Source of the DNA: Streptomyces griseus
GTDB taxonomy: Bacteria > Actinomycetota > Actinomycetes > Streptomycetales > Streptomycetaceae
Reading direction: 5' to 3'
NCBI RefSeq assembly: GCF_900460065.1
Contig: NZ_UAVD01000039.1
Location: 186,001-250,000, forward strand
DNA: 64,000 nt
In this document: positions 26,591-36,849 of the stretch, piece after piece
How positions within the stretch are numbered: the stretch's first letter is position 1
Layout: the number at the start of each line of letters is the position of its first letter
Notes under the pieces: model-generated
The model's database searches: none
Told to the model about the DNA's origin: nothing
The model's input: the letters and a program-made list of their open reading frames with translations, nothing else
Made by a program: the position numbers and the translations under genes

Positions 26591-26809
26591 ATGGCCGAGC
26601 ACCCGCCCGTGATCGTCTATCCGCCTTCCGCGACCGGAGGGCGGCGGGTCACCGTGCACGGCCAGATCGTGGGCCTGGCGCACGGGCGGGGCGAGGTGGC
26701 CGCGCTGCTGCGGTCGGCGGGATTCGCCCCGGGGCCCGACAAGGTCGTCGAGTTGGACCGGCCGGGGCTGATCGAATGGCGCGGCGGGGACCTCGACACC
26801 TGGGAGTGA
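26591..26809 (+). CDS. Small conserved actinobacterial protein
   Basis: 72 residues. The HPPVIVYPPSATGGRRVTVHG start and the C-terminal IEWRGGDLDTWE form a pattern I have seen in other Streptomyces small proteins, but no function is known. GGAGGC precedes the ATG. Its last codons and the following bases (CTCGACACCTGGGAGTGA) are the apparent source of the tandem repeat downstream, which makes its 3' end the parent copy. Confidence 0.7.
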   Translation: MAEHPPVIVYPPSATGGRRVTVHGQIVGLAHGRGEVAALLRSAGFAPGPDKVVELDRPGLIEWRGGDLDTWE

Positions 26810-26908
26810 GCCGTGAGACGGCCTGGGCGTGACTCGGGACGGCCGGTGAGTGACCCGTGAGGCGGGCCCGGGGGGCGACCCCTTGCTCACGCCACCTGAC
26901 AGGGCCCC

Positions 26909-27039
26909 GTGGTCCGACGACCTGGGGGCCCGTGACCCGACGACCGGGGAGGGTCCGGTGACACGACATCTGGGAGCGGCCCCGTGACTCGACACCTGGG
27001 AGTGGCCCCGTGACACGACACCTGGGAGTGGCCCCGTGA
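26909..27039 (+). repeat. Tandem 26-base repeat forming a chain of overlapping mini-ORFs
   Basis: Four 26-base periods plus one shorter 23-base period give GTG codons at 26909, 26932, 26958, 26984, 27010 and 27036. Each mini-ORF's TGA overlaps the next GTG as GTGA. The peptides are about 8-9 residues (the last three read VTRHLG[A/V]AP). Each unit has GGGAG about seven bases before the next start. The final GTG is the start of the 114-residue gene. The unit matches the 3' end of the gene at 26591, so it arose by duplication of that end. Confidence 0.8.
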
Positions 27040-27380
27040 AGCGGCGTCGGACGGTACGGGACAGCGCCTCGATCGAGCCGCCGCCCGGCTATTACGTCGC
27101 CGGGGGCGGGTCCCCCGACGCGGCGCAGCGCGCCCTGATCCTGGACTGGATCGTGAGCCGGCGCATCGCGAGCGGCTGGCGCGTCGAGTCGCGTTCGGAG
27201 AGCCAGGTGGTGCTGGTGCGCGGGCAGCCGGTCAACCACGTGCTGCACGCCTTCCTCACCGTCTTCTCCTGCCTGGTGTGGGGGATCGTCTGGGCGGTCC
27301 TCGCCCTGGTCAACCGCGTCGAGCGGGTGGCGCTCACCGTCGACGCCCAGGGGCGCGTGGTCACGGTCGGGGCGCCGTGA
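27036..27380 (+). CDS. Small membrane protein, unknown
   Basis: 114 residues. MKRRRTVRDSASIEPPPGYYVAGGG leads into a helix with DAAQRALILDWIVSRRIASGWRVESR, both quoted here only as SIEPPPGYYVAG and LILDWIVSRR. One strong transmembrane segment (about residues 71-92, LHAFLTVFSCLVWGIVWAVLAL) precedes a short beta tail. The Gly-Trp-Arg-Val and VVLVRG pattern recalls small actinobacterial membrane proteins of unknown role. Its GTG start overlaps the last mini-ORF stop (GTGA), so translation may be coupled to the repeat. Confidence 0.7.
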   Translation: MKRRRTVRDSASIEPPPGYYVAGGGSPDAAQRALILDWIVSRRIASGWRVESRSESQVVLVRGQPVNHVLHAFLTVFSCLVWGIVWAVLALVNRVERVALTVDAQGRVVTVGAP

Positions 27381-27513
27381 CGTGTCACCCGAACGGGTGC
27401 GTCCGGGTGGCCCCGCGCAGGGGCCGGGAGGAGCGTCGGAGCTGATCTGCACGTATGACCAGGGCAGGTCAGGACAGCAGGCGCCCGGCGTCTGTTCCGG
27501 CTAAGGAGTCCTC

Positions 27514-27978
27514 ATGTCGCAGCCCAGCACCCCCGCACCAGGTGCCTCGCGCCCCGCCGACCCCCGTCCGGGCGGCGGCTCGGGCAGCCCCTGGGCGGCC
27601 GGAGGCACGGTGTTCGCCGGTGTCCTTCTCTTCGTGGACGGCGTCCTCGGCGTGCTGAAGGGCATCGCGGGCATCGCCTCGAACGACGTCTACACACGCA
27701 TCAACGACTACGTCTTCAAGTTCAGCGTGACCTCGTGGGGCTGGATCCACCTCGTCCTCGGCGTGATCCTCATCCTGGTCGGCTGGGGCATTCTCAGCGG
27801 CGCGGCCTGGGCCCGCGCCGCGGGTGTCGTTCTGGCCTCGCTGAACCTCATCGCCAACTTCATGTGGCTCCCGTACACCCCGGTCTGGGCCATCGTCACC
27901 ATCGCGATCGACGTCTTCGTCATCTGGGCGCTGTGCACCGACCGGTCGAACCCGCGCGACCAGGTGCGGAGCAGCTGA
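27514..27978 (+). CDS. DUF7144-type four-helix membrane protein
   Basis: 154 residues. A 30-residue Pro/Ser leader precedes four transmembrane helices. The sequence AGGTVFAGVLLFVDGVLGVL, the periplasmic loop DVYTRINDYVFKFSV, WGWIHLVLG and NFMWLPYTPVWAI are hallmarks of this conserved Streptomyces family. AAGGAG lies eight bases before ATG 27514. The function is unknown. It has its own promoter region of 133 bases after the previous gene. Confidence 0.85.
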   Translation: MSQPSTPAPGASRPADPRPGGGSGSPWAAGGTVFAGVLLFVDGVLGVLKGIAGIASNDVYTRINDYVFKFSVTSWGWIHLVLGVILILVGWGILSGAAWARAAGVVLASLNLIANFMWLPYTPVWAIVTIAIDVFVIWALCTDRSNPRDQVRSS

Positions 27979-28063
27979 GCGACGGGCGGGCGAACCGGCC
28001 TTGCGGCGGGGCGGGCCGCCGCCACGGGTGTCCGTTGTCAGTGGTGCGGTACACACTGGAGTC

Positions 28064-28285
28064 ATGTGCCGCAGCATCAAGACGCTTCGCCCGCCCGCCC
28101 TCCCCGAAGAGGCCACCGAGGAGGACATGCGGGCCGCCGCCCTTCAGTACGTACGCAAGGTCTCCGGGTTCCGCGCGCCCGCCGCGCACAACCGGGAGGT
28201 GTTCGACCGGGCCGTCGACGAGATCACCGCAGCCACGATGAAGCTGCTCGACGGCCTGGAGATACGGGGCGCGGCCCGGGGCTGA
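28064..28285 (+). CDS. DUF2277 family protein
   Basis: 73 residues. MCRSIKTLRPP, then EEDMRAAALQYVRKVSGFR and the C-terminal FDRAVDEI matches DUF2277 across its whole length. The MCRSI start with Cys2 is invariant in the family, which has no known activity. It is encoded alone after an 85-base gap. Confidence 0.93.
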   Translation: MCRSIKTLRPPALPEEATEEDMRAAALQYVRKVSGFRAPAAHNREVFDRAVDEITAATMKLLDGLEIRGAARG

Positions 28286-28364
28286 GGCGGCGCGCCGCCC
28301 GCAGGCCGACCGCTTCCGGTCAGCCCCTTCGGTCCCTTCAGCCCCTTCCGGTTGCCTCTTCCGG

Positions 28365-29252
28365 TCAGGGCGCGGCCGGTGCGGGCGCCGCTACCGGTCC
28401 CGGCCCGCCGAGGGCGGCCGGTCCGCCGGGAGGAGCGGACTGGGGGGCGAGCGCGGGCGACGGCACGGAAACGACCGGGGTCGCCCGCGGCACCGCGGAG
28501 CCGGCCCCGGACGTGGCCCCGGCTCCGGACGCCAGTGCCTCCGTCGTCGACACCGCCCCCGTCGCCGCGGTCGTCGCAGTTCCCGCCCCCGCGGTGACCG
28601 TCGCCGCCGCCTCGGGCTCGGCTTCGACCGCCGTCCTGGCCCGCGCCGCCGCCGGCCGCTTCACCAGGAAGGTCGCCAGCGCGCCCGCCACGAACAGGGC
28701 CAGCACGGAGACGGCCGTGCCGAACCACGTCGAGCCCAGCCACCGGCCGCCGAAGTAGCCGAGGCCCACGCTGTAGCCCGCCCACGCCAGGCCCGCCAGC
28801 GCCGACCAGGGAAGGAAGTCCCGCTTCCTGCGGTGGGCGGCGCCCGCGCAGAGGGAGACCACGGAGCGGCCCGCGGGGGCGAACCTGGCGATGATCACCA
28901 GCGCGCCGCCGCCCCGGCTCAGCGCCGCGCCCAGACGTTCTTGCGCGGAGGTGAGCCGCCGTGACCGCGCTATGGCCCGGTCCAGCCGGTCGCCCCCGCG
29001 CCAGGCCAGCCGGTAGGCGACGAGATCGCCGAGCACCGAGGCGGTGGCCGCGCAGAGGATCAGTACGACGAGCGAGGGAACCTGCCCCTCGGCGCCGCTG
29101 ACGGTGGTGGTGCCCGCAGCCGCCGCCGTGGCGGCCGTGATGACGAGCACGCCGCTGGGCAGCAGGGGAAGGAAAACGTCCAGCAGAACGGAGAGGGCGA
29201 CCACCGCGTAGATCCATGGGCTGCTGGTCAGCGCGCCCACACTCTCTAGCAC
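28365..29252 (-). CDS. DedA/VTT family membrane protein with a long Ala/Pro tail
   Basis: 295 residues. Residues 1-190 hold the VTT-domain helices with the re-entrant motif FLPLLPSGVLVI and the conserved basic segment GDLVAYRLAWRGGDRL plus IARFAPAGRSVVSLCAG (normally F-x-R-x-x-P-x-x-R). DedA proteins are thought to transport or scramble lipids such as undecaprenyl phosphate. The last 95 residues are Ala/Thr/Gly/Pro-rich, disordered and unlike other DedA proteins. ATG 29252 begins MLESVGALTSSPWIY. Confidence 0.9.
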   Translation of the reverse strand: MLESVGALTSSPWIYAVVALSVLLDVFLPLLPSGVLVITAATAAAAGTTTVSGAEGQVPSLVVLILCAATASVLGDLVAYRLAWRGGDRLDRAIARSRRLTSAQERLGAALSRGGGALVIIARFAPAGRSVVSLCAGAAHRRKRDFLPWSALAGLAWAGYSVGLGYFGGRWLGSTWFGTAVSVLALFVAGALATFLVKRPAAARARTAVEAEPEAAATVTAGAGTATTAATGAVSTTEALASGAGATSGAGSAVPRATPVVSVPSPALAPQSAPPGGPAALGGPGPVAAPAPAAP

Positions 29253-29449
29253 CGTCTACTACTCCCCGATCGTGTCAACGCCGCGACGTCGCAGGGGAGC
29301 GGCATGGGCGGCAGGTTCAGCTGTACAGCGTACGCGTGAGGCTCATCCGGACGCCGCCCAGGGCGGGTGATGTTGTGCAGGTCACGTACACCTGGAGGCC
29401 TTGTGCCCGTTAGGCGGGGAGAACGACCGGCACGAGCGAGGAGCAGCAC

Positions 29450-30241
29450 ATGACGGCATGGATGGTACGGACGGGACGCGGTCCGGCGCACCCCATTTCG
29501 GGGCGGCGGGGGCCCGCGGGACGCGGGGACGGGGCGACATCGCGGGGCCGGGGGGTCGCACGGGCCCCGGGCGTGCTGGCCGGCACGGCGGTCCTGCTGG
29601 CGCTGGCCTGCGGCGTCGGGGTCGCCCGGGGAACGGGCGACGGCGGGGCGGCCCCCTCCACCGGCGGTCACGTCGCGCACGGCGGCCACGTCACGCACGG
29701 CGCGCACGGGACCCCGGCGGCGGCTCCGGCGCCGGGCGGCGGTGGGGACCCGAGCCGCACGGATGACGCCGTCGCCGTGGGCGGCGGTTCCTGGATGCGG
29801 TCCGCGGGGGTGTTCTCCCCGCCCGGTTCCTTCGTCCCGTCCGACGCGTTGACGTACGACACCCGGCTGGTCCCGGCGGGGGCGCGGATCGAGGTCACCC
29901 GGTTCACGGATCCGTCCGGCACCCGGGTCGACGCCCGGCTGCGGGGGCTCGTGCCCGGCCGTGCGTACGGCATGCACGTGCACACCTCGCCCTGCGGCGC
30001 CGATCCCGCCGCCGCGGGGCCCCACTACCAGCACCGCCCGGCGGCGACGGCGGACCCGGTCAACGAGGTGTGGCTGGACTTCCGGACGGACGAGGAGGGC
30101 GACGGGCGGGCGGCGGCCCGGCACGGCTGGGGCTTCCGCGAGGACGGGGCGCGGTCGGTGGTCATCCATGACCGGCAGGGCGGTGCGGGGGAGCGGGCGG
30201 CCTGCTTCACGGTGCCGTTCGCGCCCCCCGGGCGGGGGTGA
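29450..30241 (+). CDS. sodC: Copper/zinc superoxide dismutase-like protein, exported
   Basis: 263 residues. An Arg/Gly-rich start and one hydrophobic segment (about residues 43-60) suggest export or anchoring. Then comes a His-rich stretch with three H-G/H-V-x-H elements (HVAHGGHVTHGAHG), typical of metal-capture tails. The SOD_Cu domain (about 115-258) has MHVHTSPCG, with two copper ligands and the disulphide Cys, GPHYQH, NEVWLDF, HGW and SVVIHD, followed by AACFTVPF. Ligand positions look complete. It detoxifies superoxide outside the membrane. A bidirectional terminator follows. Confidence 0.85.
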   Translation: MTAWMVRTGRGPAHPISGRRGPAGRGDGATSRGRGVARAPGVLAGTAVLLALACGVGVARGTGDGGAAPSTGGHVAHGGHVTHGAHGTPAAAPAPGGGGDPSRTDDAVAVGGGSWMRSAGVFSPPGSFVPSDALTYDTRLVPAGARIEVTRFTDPSGTRVDARLRGLVPGRAYGMHVHTSPCGADPAAAGPHYQHRPAATADPVNEVWLDFRTDEEGDGRAAARHGWGFREDGARSVVIHDRQGGAGERAACFTVPFAPPGRG

Positions 30242-30273
30242 CGGGGCCGCGCCCCCCCCGGGCGGGCGACGGC

Positions 30274-30327
30274 GTACGGCGGTGCCCCGTTCCTCCGCGT
30301 CACCGGAGGGCCGGGGCACCGCCGTAC
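30274..30327. terminator. Bidirectional terminator between sodC and DoxX genes
   Basis: GTACGGCGGTGCCCCG (30274-30289) and CGGGGCACCGCCGTAC (30312-30327) are perfect complements. An inner CTCCG/CGGAG extends the stem. It lies between convergent genes. Confidence 0.9.
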
Positions 30328-30421
30328 GTCCCCGCCGCTCGGTGCCAGGAGGCTGCGGGGGCCGCCGGGACGGCCGGGGCGGACCGGGACGCCCGCCAGC
30401 GGGTCGGACCGTGTTCGTCGG

Positions 30422-30871
30422 TCAGACCGGGACGGCCGGGGTCTTGTCGCGACGGGGCGCGCCCCCGGTGTCGGCCGCCGTGTTCCGCGAACCGAAGAAG
30501 CGGTCCAGAGCGATGCTCCCCGGGCCGGTGAAGACCAGCAGCAGGAACGCCCAGCAGAACATCGCCGCGCCCTCACCGCCGTTCTGGAGCGGCAGGAGCG
30601 CCTCGGGCTGGTGCACCTTGAAGTACGCGTAGGCCATCGACCCCGAGGCGAGGAAGGCGGCAGCGCGGGTGCCCAGGCCCAGGGCGACCAGGGACCCGCA
30701 GACCAGTTGGATCAGGGCGGCGTACCAGCCGGGCCAGGCGCCGGTCTCCGCCTGGTTGCCGCCGAGCACCCCGAAGAGAGTCGCGGCGCCGTGGAAGGCG
30801 AAGAGCAGACCGACGACGAAGCGGAAGAGGCTGAGAACGTAGGGCTGGGCCTGGTTCAAGCGGATGAGCAT
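30422..30871 (-). CDS. DoxX family membrane protein
   Basis: 149 residues, four helices. VLSLFRFVVGLLFAFHGAATLFG, quoted in part as FRFVVGLLFAFHGA, is the DoxX N-terminal signature (R-x-x-x-G-x-x-F-x-x-H-G), followed by GLGTRAAAFLASGSMAYAYF and the final helix with LDRFFG. Family members associate with redox systems such as SodA/SseA in mycobacteria, or act as small membrane subunits. The adjacent sodC gene is convergent, so no operon link exists. AAGGAG lies nine bases before the ATG. Confidence 0.92.
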   Translation of the reverse strand: MLIRLNQAQPYVLSLFRFVVGLLFAFHGAATLFGVLGGNQAETGAWPGWYAALIQLVCGSLVALGLGTRAAAFLASGSMAYAYFKVHQPEALLPLQNGGEGAAMFCWAFLLLVFTGPGSIALDRFFGSRNTAADTGGAPRRDKTPAVPV

Positions 30872-30955
30872 GGGGGGTGTGCTCCTTCGGTCGTGGTGGG
30901 GACGTGAACCGATTGAGCGCCACAGGTTAGGGAGGCCTCATCAGTGCTTGCAACT

Positions 30956-32716
<1,761 letters not shown>

Positions 32717-32842
32717 GTGATGTCTCCTCGCGACGCCGTCACGGATGGGGTCCGTAACGTACAGAACGGGGGAGGAGCGTGCACGGGTTCCGGCGGCCGG
32801 GGCCGTGCGGCGGGTCGCGGGGTCAGCGGCCGTGCGCCGTGG

Positions 32843-33487
32843 TCAGCAGCCGTTCAGGGCGGACTGCAGGGCGCTTTTCTCGGCGGAGTCCACGGTCAGG
32901 TTGTAGTGCTTCTTGACGTGCACCCAGGCGCGGACGTAGGTGCACTTGTACGAGGAGGCCGGCGGCATCCATGCGGCCGGGTCCTTGTCGCCCTTGGACT
33001 GGTTCACGTTGTCGGTGACCGCGATGAGCTGGGGGCGCGTCAGGTCGTTGGCGAACGACTGGCGCTGGGCCGTGGTCCAGCTGCTCGCGCCGGAGCGCCA
33101 GGCCTCGGCGAGCGGGACCATGTGGTCGATGTCCACGTCGGACGCGGCGCTCCAGGTGGCGCCGTCGTAGGGCGAGAACCAACTGCCGCTGACCGCGGCG
33201 CAGGAGGAGTCCTGCTGGACGTTCGTGCCGTCGCGCTTGAGGACCACCTCGCGGGTGTTGCAGGCTCCCGACTGGGTGATCCAGTGCGGGAACTTGTCGC
33301 GGCTGTATCCGCTGGACGAGCCCTCCGCGCCGACGGTGAGCTGGCCGAGGTAGGTGCGTGCGGTCGCCGCGCTGACCGGGGTGGGCATGGCGGCCTGTGC
33401 GCTCGGGGCGGTGAACAGGGCGGACGTGGCGGCGAGCGCGGCGGTTGCGGCGACGACGGAGAGGCGACGCGCGTAGACACCGGACAT
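32843..33487 (-). CDS. Secreted HNH-type nuclease (DUF1524/GmrSD C-terminal-like)
   Basis: 214 residues from ATG 33487, supported by AGGGAG upstream. A Sec signal peptide (MSGVYARR then a hydrophobic core ending ALFTAPSAQA) gives an extracellular enzyme. The nuclease core is VDIDHMVPLAEAWRSGA (about residues 118-134), LTRPQLIAVTDNVNQSKGDKDP with the N-x-S-K-G-D-x-D-P HNH-type metal site, and CTYVRAWVHVKKHY. Four cysteines suggest disulphides. It probably degrades extracellular DNA for nutrition or competition. It stands alone. Confidence 0.9.
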   Translation of the reverse strand: MSGVYARRLSVVAATAALAATSALFTAPSAQAAMPTPVSAATARTYLGQLTVGAEGSSSGYSRDKFPHWITQSGACNTREVVLKRDGTNVQQDSSCAAVSGSWFSPYDGATWSAASDVDIDHMVPLAEAWRSGASSWTTAQRQSFANDLTRPQLIAVTDNVNQSKGDKDPAAWMPPASSYKCTYVRAWVHVKKHYNLTVDSAEKSALQSALNGC

Positions 33488-33766
33488 GCGAACTCCCTTG
33501 ATGTGGGGGGTGCTTGGACGGGCGTGCGAAGGCCCGGCCATCGTGGCGACGCCAGGTTTCCGTGGGGTGGGCGTCAGGTAACAGAGTGGCGACATGTGCA
33601 CGTCACATCAAGGGGTGTGCAAGGGAGTGCCGGATCGCGGGAGCGCGCGGAACCGTCACGGACGGTTGTTTCGGGTGATGTTGGACGCCCGCCGGGGCTT
33701 CGGGGGCGCTCGCGCGGCCGGGCGCGCCCCCGGTGGCGGTCCCGGGGGCGGGCCTATCGTTGCCGC

Positions 33767-34501
33767 GTGCTGCTTCCGGTCTCGCCCACTCTCGGTGTCG
33801 TGCTCGCCGCCCTGCTGGTGCTCGCCGCCGCCGTCGCCGCGTGGGCCTCGCTGGGACGATCGCGCGAGATCCTCGTCGCCGGGGTGCGGGCGGCGGCCCA
33901 ACTCGCCGCCGTGTCCCTGCTCATCGGCTGGGTGGTCCGCTCCCTGGCGCCGCTGCTCGGGTTCGTGGCGCTGATGTTCGCCGTGGCGGTGTGGACCGCG
34001 GGGCGCCGGATCACCGGCAACCGCACCTGGCGCTGGGCCGCCGTGCCGATCGGGGCGGGCGTGCTGCCCGTGGTGGGGGTGCTGCTGCTGACGGGGCTCG
34101 TGCCGGTCCGGGGCCTTGCGCTCATCCCGGTGGCGGGCATCCTCATCGGCGGGGCGCTCACCGCGACGGTGCTCGGCGGGCGGCGCGCCCTGGACGAACT
34201 CGCGGGCCGGCGCGGGGAGGTGGAGGCGGGCATGGCCCTCGGGCTGCCGGACCGGGACGCCAGGCTGGAGATCGTGCGGCCGGCGGCGTCGGACGCGTTG
34301 CTGCCCGGCCTCGACCAGACCAGGACGGTCGGGCTCGTCACCCTGCCGGGGGCGTTCGTGGGCATGCTGCTGGGCGGCGCCTGACCCGTGGAGGCGGGCG
34401 CCGTCCAGCTGTTCGTCCTGGTGGCGCTGATGGCCGTCCAGGTGGTCGCCGTCGCGGTGGTCCTGGAGCTGGTCGCGCGCGGGCTGTTGCACCGCGAGTG
34501 A
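33767..34501 (+). pseudogene. FetB-like (UPF0014) permease interrupted by in-frame TGA
   Basis: GTG 33767 opens a permease of the YbbM/FetB family. The helices run from LLPVSPTLGVVLAALLVL to the conserved SDALLPGLDQTRTVGLVTLPGAFVGML, given as DQTRTVGLVTLPGAFVGML. A TGA (34382-34384) follows LLGGA, but the same frame then codes 38 more residues (PVEAGAVQLFVLVALMAV...) which are the expected last transmembrane helix, ending at 34501. The usual family residue here is Ser. Either a nonsense mutation removed the last helix, or the UGA-C is read through. The ATPase partner (FetA type) is not adjacent. Confidence 0.75.
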
Positions 34502-34576
34502 GCCCCGCCGCGGAGCGAGGGGCCGGGGCACGGCCGGCAGTCGGGCCGGGGTGGTGGCAGCGGCGGGAGGCGTGGT

Positions 34577-35239
34577 TCAGGCCGCGTCGATGTGGAGGCG
34601 GATCGAGCCGTCCGCGGCCGCCTCCACGCGCACCCGCGTCAGATCCTCGACGTGGACGTCCGGCGCGAGGGCCGCGGCGCGCGGGCCGACGCCCACGACG
34701 CGCATGCCCGCCGCCCGGCCCGCCGCGATGCCCGCCTCGGAGTCCTCGAACACGACGCAGTCCGCCGCGTCGAAGCCCAGCTCCGCCGCACCCTTGAGGA
34801 AGCCCTCGGGGTCCGGCTTGCTGGCGCCGACCTGCTCGGCGGTGACGCGGACGGCGGGCATCGGCAGCGCGGCGGCGCCCATCCGGGCCGTCGCGAGCGC
34901 GGTGTCGGCGGAGGTCACCAGGGCGTGCGGCAGCTCGGCGATCGCGGCCATGAACGCGGGCGCCCCGCCGATCGGCACGACCCCCTCGACGTCGGCGGTC
35001 TCCTCGGCCAGCATCACCCGGTTGTCCGCGTGGTTCTCCTCCACCGGGCGGTCCGGGAGCAGGACGGCCATCGTGGCGTACCCCTGACGGCCGTGGACCA
35101 CCTTGAGCGCGGCCTCGGGGTCCAGCCCGTGCTCGACCGCCCAGCGCCGCCAGCAGCGCTCCACCACCGCGTCGGAGTTGACGAGGGTGCCGTCCATGTC
35201 CAACAGGAGGGCGCGAGCGGTGAGGACGGTGGGAGGCAT
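34577..35239 (-). CDS. HAD hydrolase, sugar-phosphatase type
   Basis: 220 residues from ATG 35239 with GGAG six bases upstream. LLLDMDGTLVNSD (about residues 10-22) is HAD motif I. ALVTSADTALA is motif II, KPDPEGFL motif III and VVFEDSEAGIAAGRAAGM motif IV. The helical cap and overall size are those of the beta-phosphoglucomutase/sugar-phosphatase (YfbT-like) clade. It probably hydrolyses hexose or pentose phosphates. An open frame extends upstream but lacks signals. Confidence 0.93.
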   Translation of the reverse strand: MPPTVLTARALLLDMDGTLVNSDAVVERCWRRWAVEHGLDPEAALKVVHGRQGYATMAVLLPDRPVEENHADNRVMLAEETADVEGVVPIGGAPAFMAAIAELPHALVTSADTALATARMGAAALPMPAVRVTAEQVGASKPDPEGFLKGAAELGFDAADCVVFEDSEAGIAAGRAAGMRVVGVGPRAAALAPDVHVEDLTRVRVEAAADGSIRLHIDAA

Positions 35240-35469
35240 CGGCTGCTCCAGAAGGCGGGGAGGTGTGCGAACAGCCCGGGTGCGCGTGCCGCGGGGCAGG
35301 ACGTACACGGGCTGTGGGGGACGCGCGGTACGCGGTACCGCGCGACGTGACCAGAGCAACCCCCGCCCGCCGGTCAGGGAGTGCGGGCGGGAGCTACTTT
35401 GTTCCATCACGATACAAAAACCGGGGCCGGAACGCCAATCCCTCCGCGCGGCGGTTCCTCCCGGCGCGC

Positions 35470-36669
35470 TCAGTGCGCCCGGTGGCGCCCGTTCCCGTTC
35501 GTCTCCTGCTCCAGCGCCCGCCGGGTGTTCGGCCCGTACACACCGATGGGATCGCCCTGGATCGCCTTGTACGACTGGTAGATCGCCACGGAGTGCGCCA
35601 CCTGGTCGCTGTAGGAGCTCCCGTCGACCGGCCCCGAGTAGAGCCACTCGCCGACCGTCCGGAGCCGGGTCTGCAACTCGGCGACCTCCGGCCCCCGGTC
35701 GCCCGGCCGCAGCGAGGAGGGGGCCAGCGCAGGGGGCGGACCGTCGGGCGGCGCGGCCGACGGGGCGCCGGCGTCCGGGCTGGGCGACGCGCCGGTGGCC
35801 GGCGGTGCCGACGCGGTGGCGGTGGCGGTCGGCTCGGGATCCCGGCTCCGCGTCGGCGAGGCGGACGCGGACGGTGACGCGGACGGCGTGGCCGAAGGGG
35901 AGTGCGTACGGGGCGGCGCGGCCGAGGCGGAGGGCGACGGGGCCACCGAGGCGGCCGGCTCGTCCTCGGTGTCCGGGACGCTCGTGGTGGCCTCCGGCAG
36001 CGCCTCGTTCCCGCCGTCGTCGCCGCCGAACAGGCCGCCGGCGAAGGCCGCGGTGCCGACCACCGCGGCCACCGCCGCCCCAACGGCGAGCGCCCCGAGG
36101 GGGCTCCTGCGACGCGGTCGCACGGGGTCGGGGGCGAAGACGGGGGTCGCGCCCGCGGTGCGCCTCCGGCTTCCGTCCGGCACGGTGCCACCGGCGTCCG
36201 GCGCGGCGCCCACGCCGCCCTTCGGGCCGTCACCTCCCAGGAACAACGGCATGGTGCTCGCCACCGCCCCCGGATCGGCCGGGTTGCCCGCGGCATCGGG
36301 CGCCGCCGGTCCGGTTCCGGTGGCGGTCCCCTCCCACGCGGGGGAGGCCGCGTCGTCCCGCGTGCCGGAGGGCCCCGCACCCTCCCACCCGCCGGTGGCC
36401 GCGCCCTCCCGCGTACCGGAGCCGGGGCGGGGCCCCCCGGACCCGTCCCCGCGCGCCCCGGCATGGTCCGTCAGCGTCACGTACGGCCGGATGCGCAGCG
36501 GGTCGAAGTCCTCGGCCGCGGCGATCTCCGCCGTACGGGCGGCGCGCTGCTCGTCCTCCGTGAGCCGCGCCGAAGACGCGCCCGCACCGCACCGGCACGG
36601 CACCCGGTGCTCCGTGCCGGGCTCCCCGGCCGTCCGTCTCCCGCACCGCGGGCATGCGTGTCCGGTCAT
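35470..36669 (-). CDS. Peptidoglycan-binding protein with N-terminal zinc ribbon
   Basis: 399 residues from ATG 36669, with GGAGGG upstream. The start MTGHACPRCGRRT plus CRCG is a zinc-ribbon-like segment. A long Gly/Pro/Ala linker is followed by a Pro-rich region, one transmembrane helix (about residues 205-225), then a Ser/Pro/Thr-rich stretch. The last 80 residues form a PG_binding_1 domain (DRGPEVAELQTRLRTVG, VYGPNTRRALE). The topology places the zinc ribbon in the cytoplasm and the sugar-binding domain in the wall. This layout is known from Streptomyces. Function is unknown. Confidence 0.88.
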   Translation of the reverse strand: MTGHACPRCGRRTAGEPGTEHRVPCRCGAGASSARLTEDEQRAARTAEIAAAEDFDPLRIRPYVTLTDHAGARGDGSGGPRPGSGTREGAATGGWEGAGPSGTRDDAASPAWEGTATGTGPAAPDAAGNPADPGAVASTMPLFLGGDGPKGGVGAAPDAGGTVPDGSRRRTAGATPVFAPDPVRPRRRSPLGALAVGAAVAAVVGTAAFAGGLFGGDDGGNEALPEATTSVPDTEDEPAASVAPSPSASAAPPRTHSPSATPSASPSASASPTRSRDPEPTATATASAPPATGASPSPDAGAPSAAPPDGPPPALAPSSLRPGDRGPEVAELQTRLRTVGEWLYSGPVDGSSYSDQVAHSVAIYQSYKAIQGDPIGVYGPNTRRALEQETNGNGRHRAH

Positions 36670-36849
36670 GGTGGGTCCCCTCCCCTTGAACTGCCTGCGA
36701 TTATGCAGCCCGCTCCGGGGAAGCCCAACGGCCCGCCGCGGCTCGGCCCGCCCCCGGCAGGCCATTACGGGGCGAAACGGCCAGGATGGGGGTGTAGTGG
36801 ATCAGCGAACACGGCGGATCAGTGGATTCAGCGGATCGAGGAGACGCCC

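Noticed and set aside
26909..27039. CRISPR array
   Set aside because: The 26-base units abut directly without unique spacers, and no cas genes are present.
28300..28364. Short CCGGTCAGCCCCTTC-like repeats after the DUF2277 gene
   Set aside because: Too short and imperfect to call a repeat element.
34382..34384. Selenocysteine at the TGA of the FetB-like gene
   Set aside because: No SECIS-like hairpin follows and the family has Ser, not Cys, at this position.
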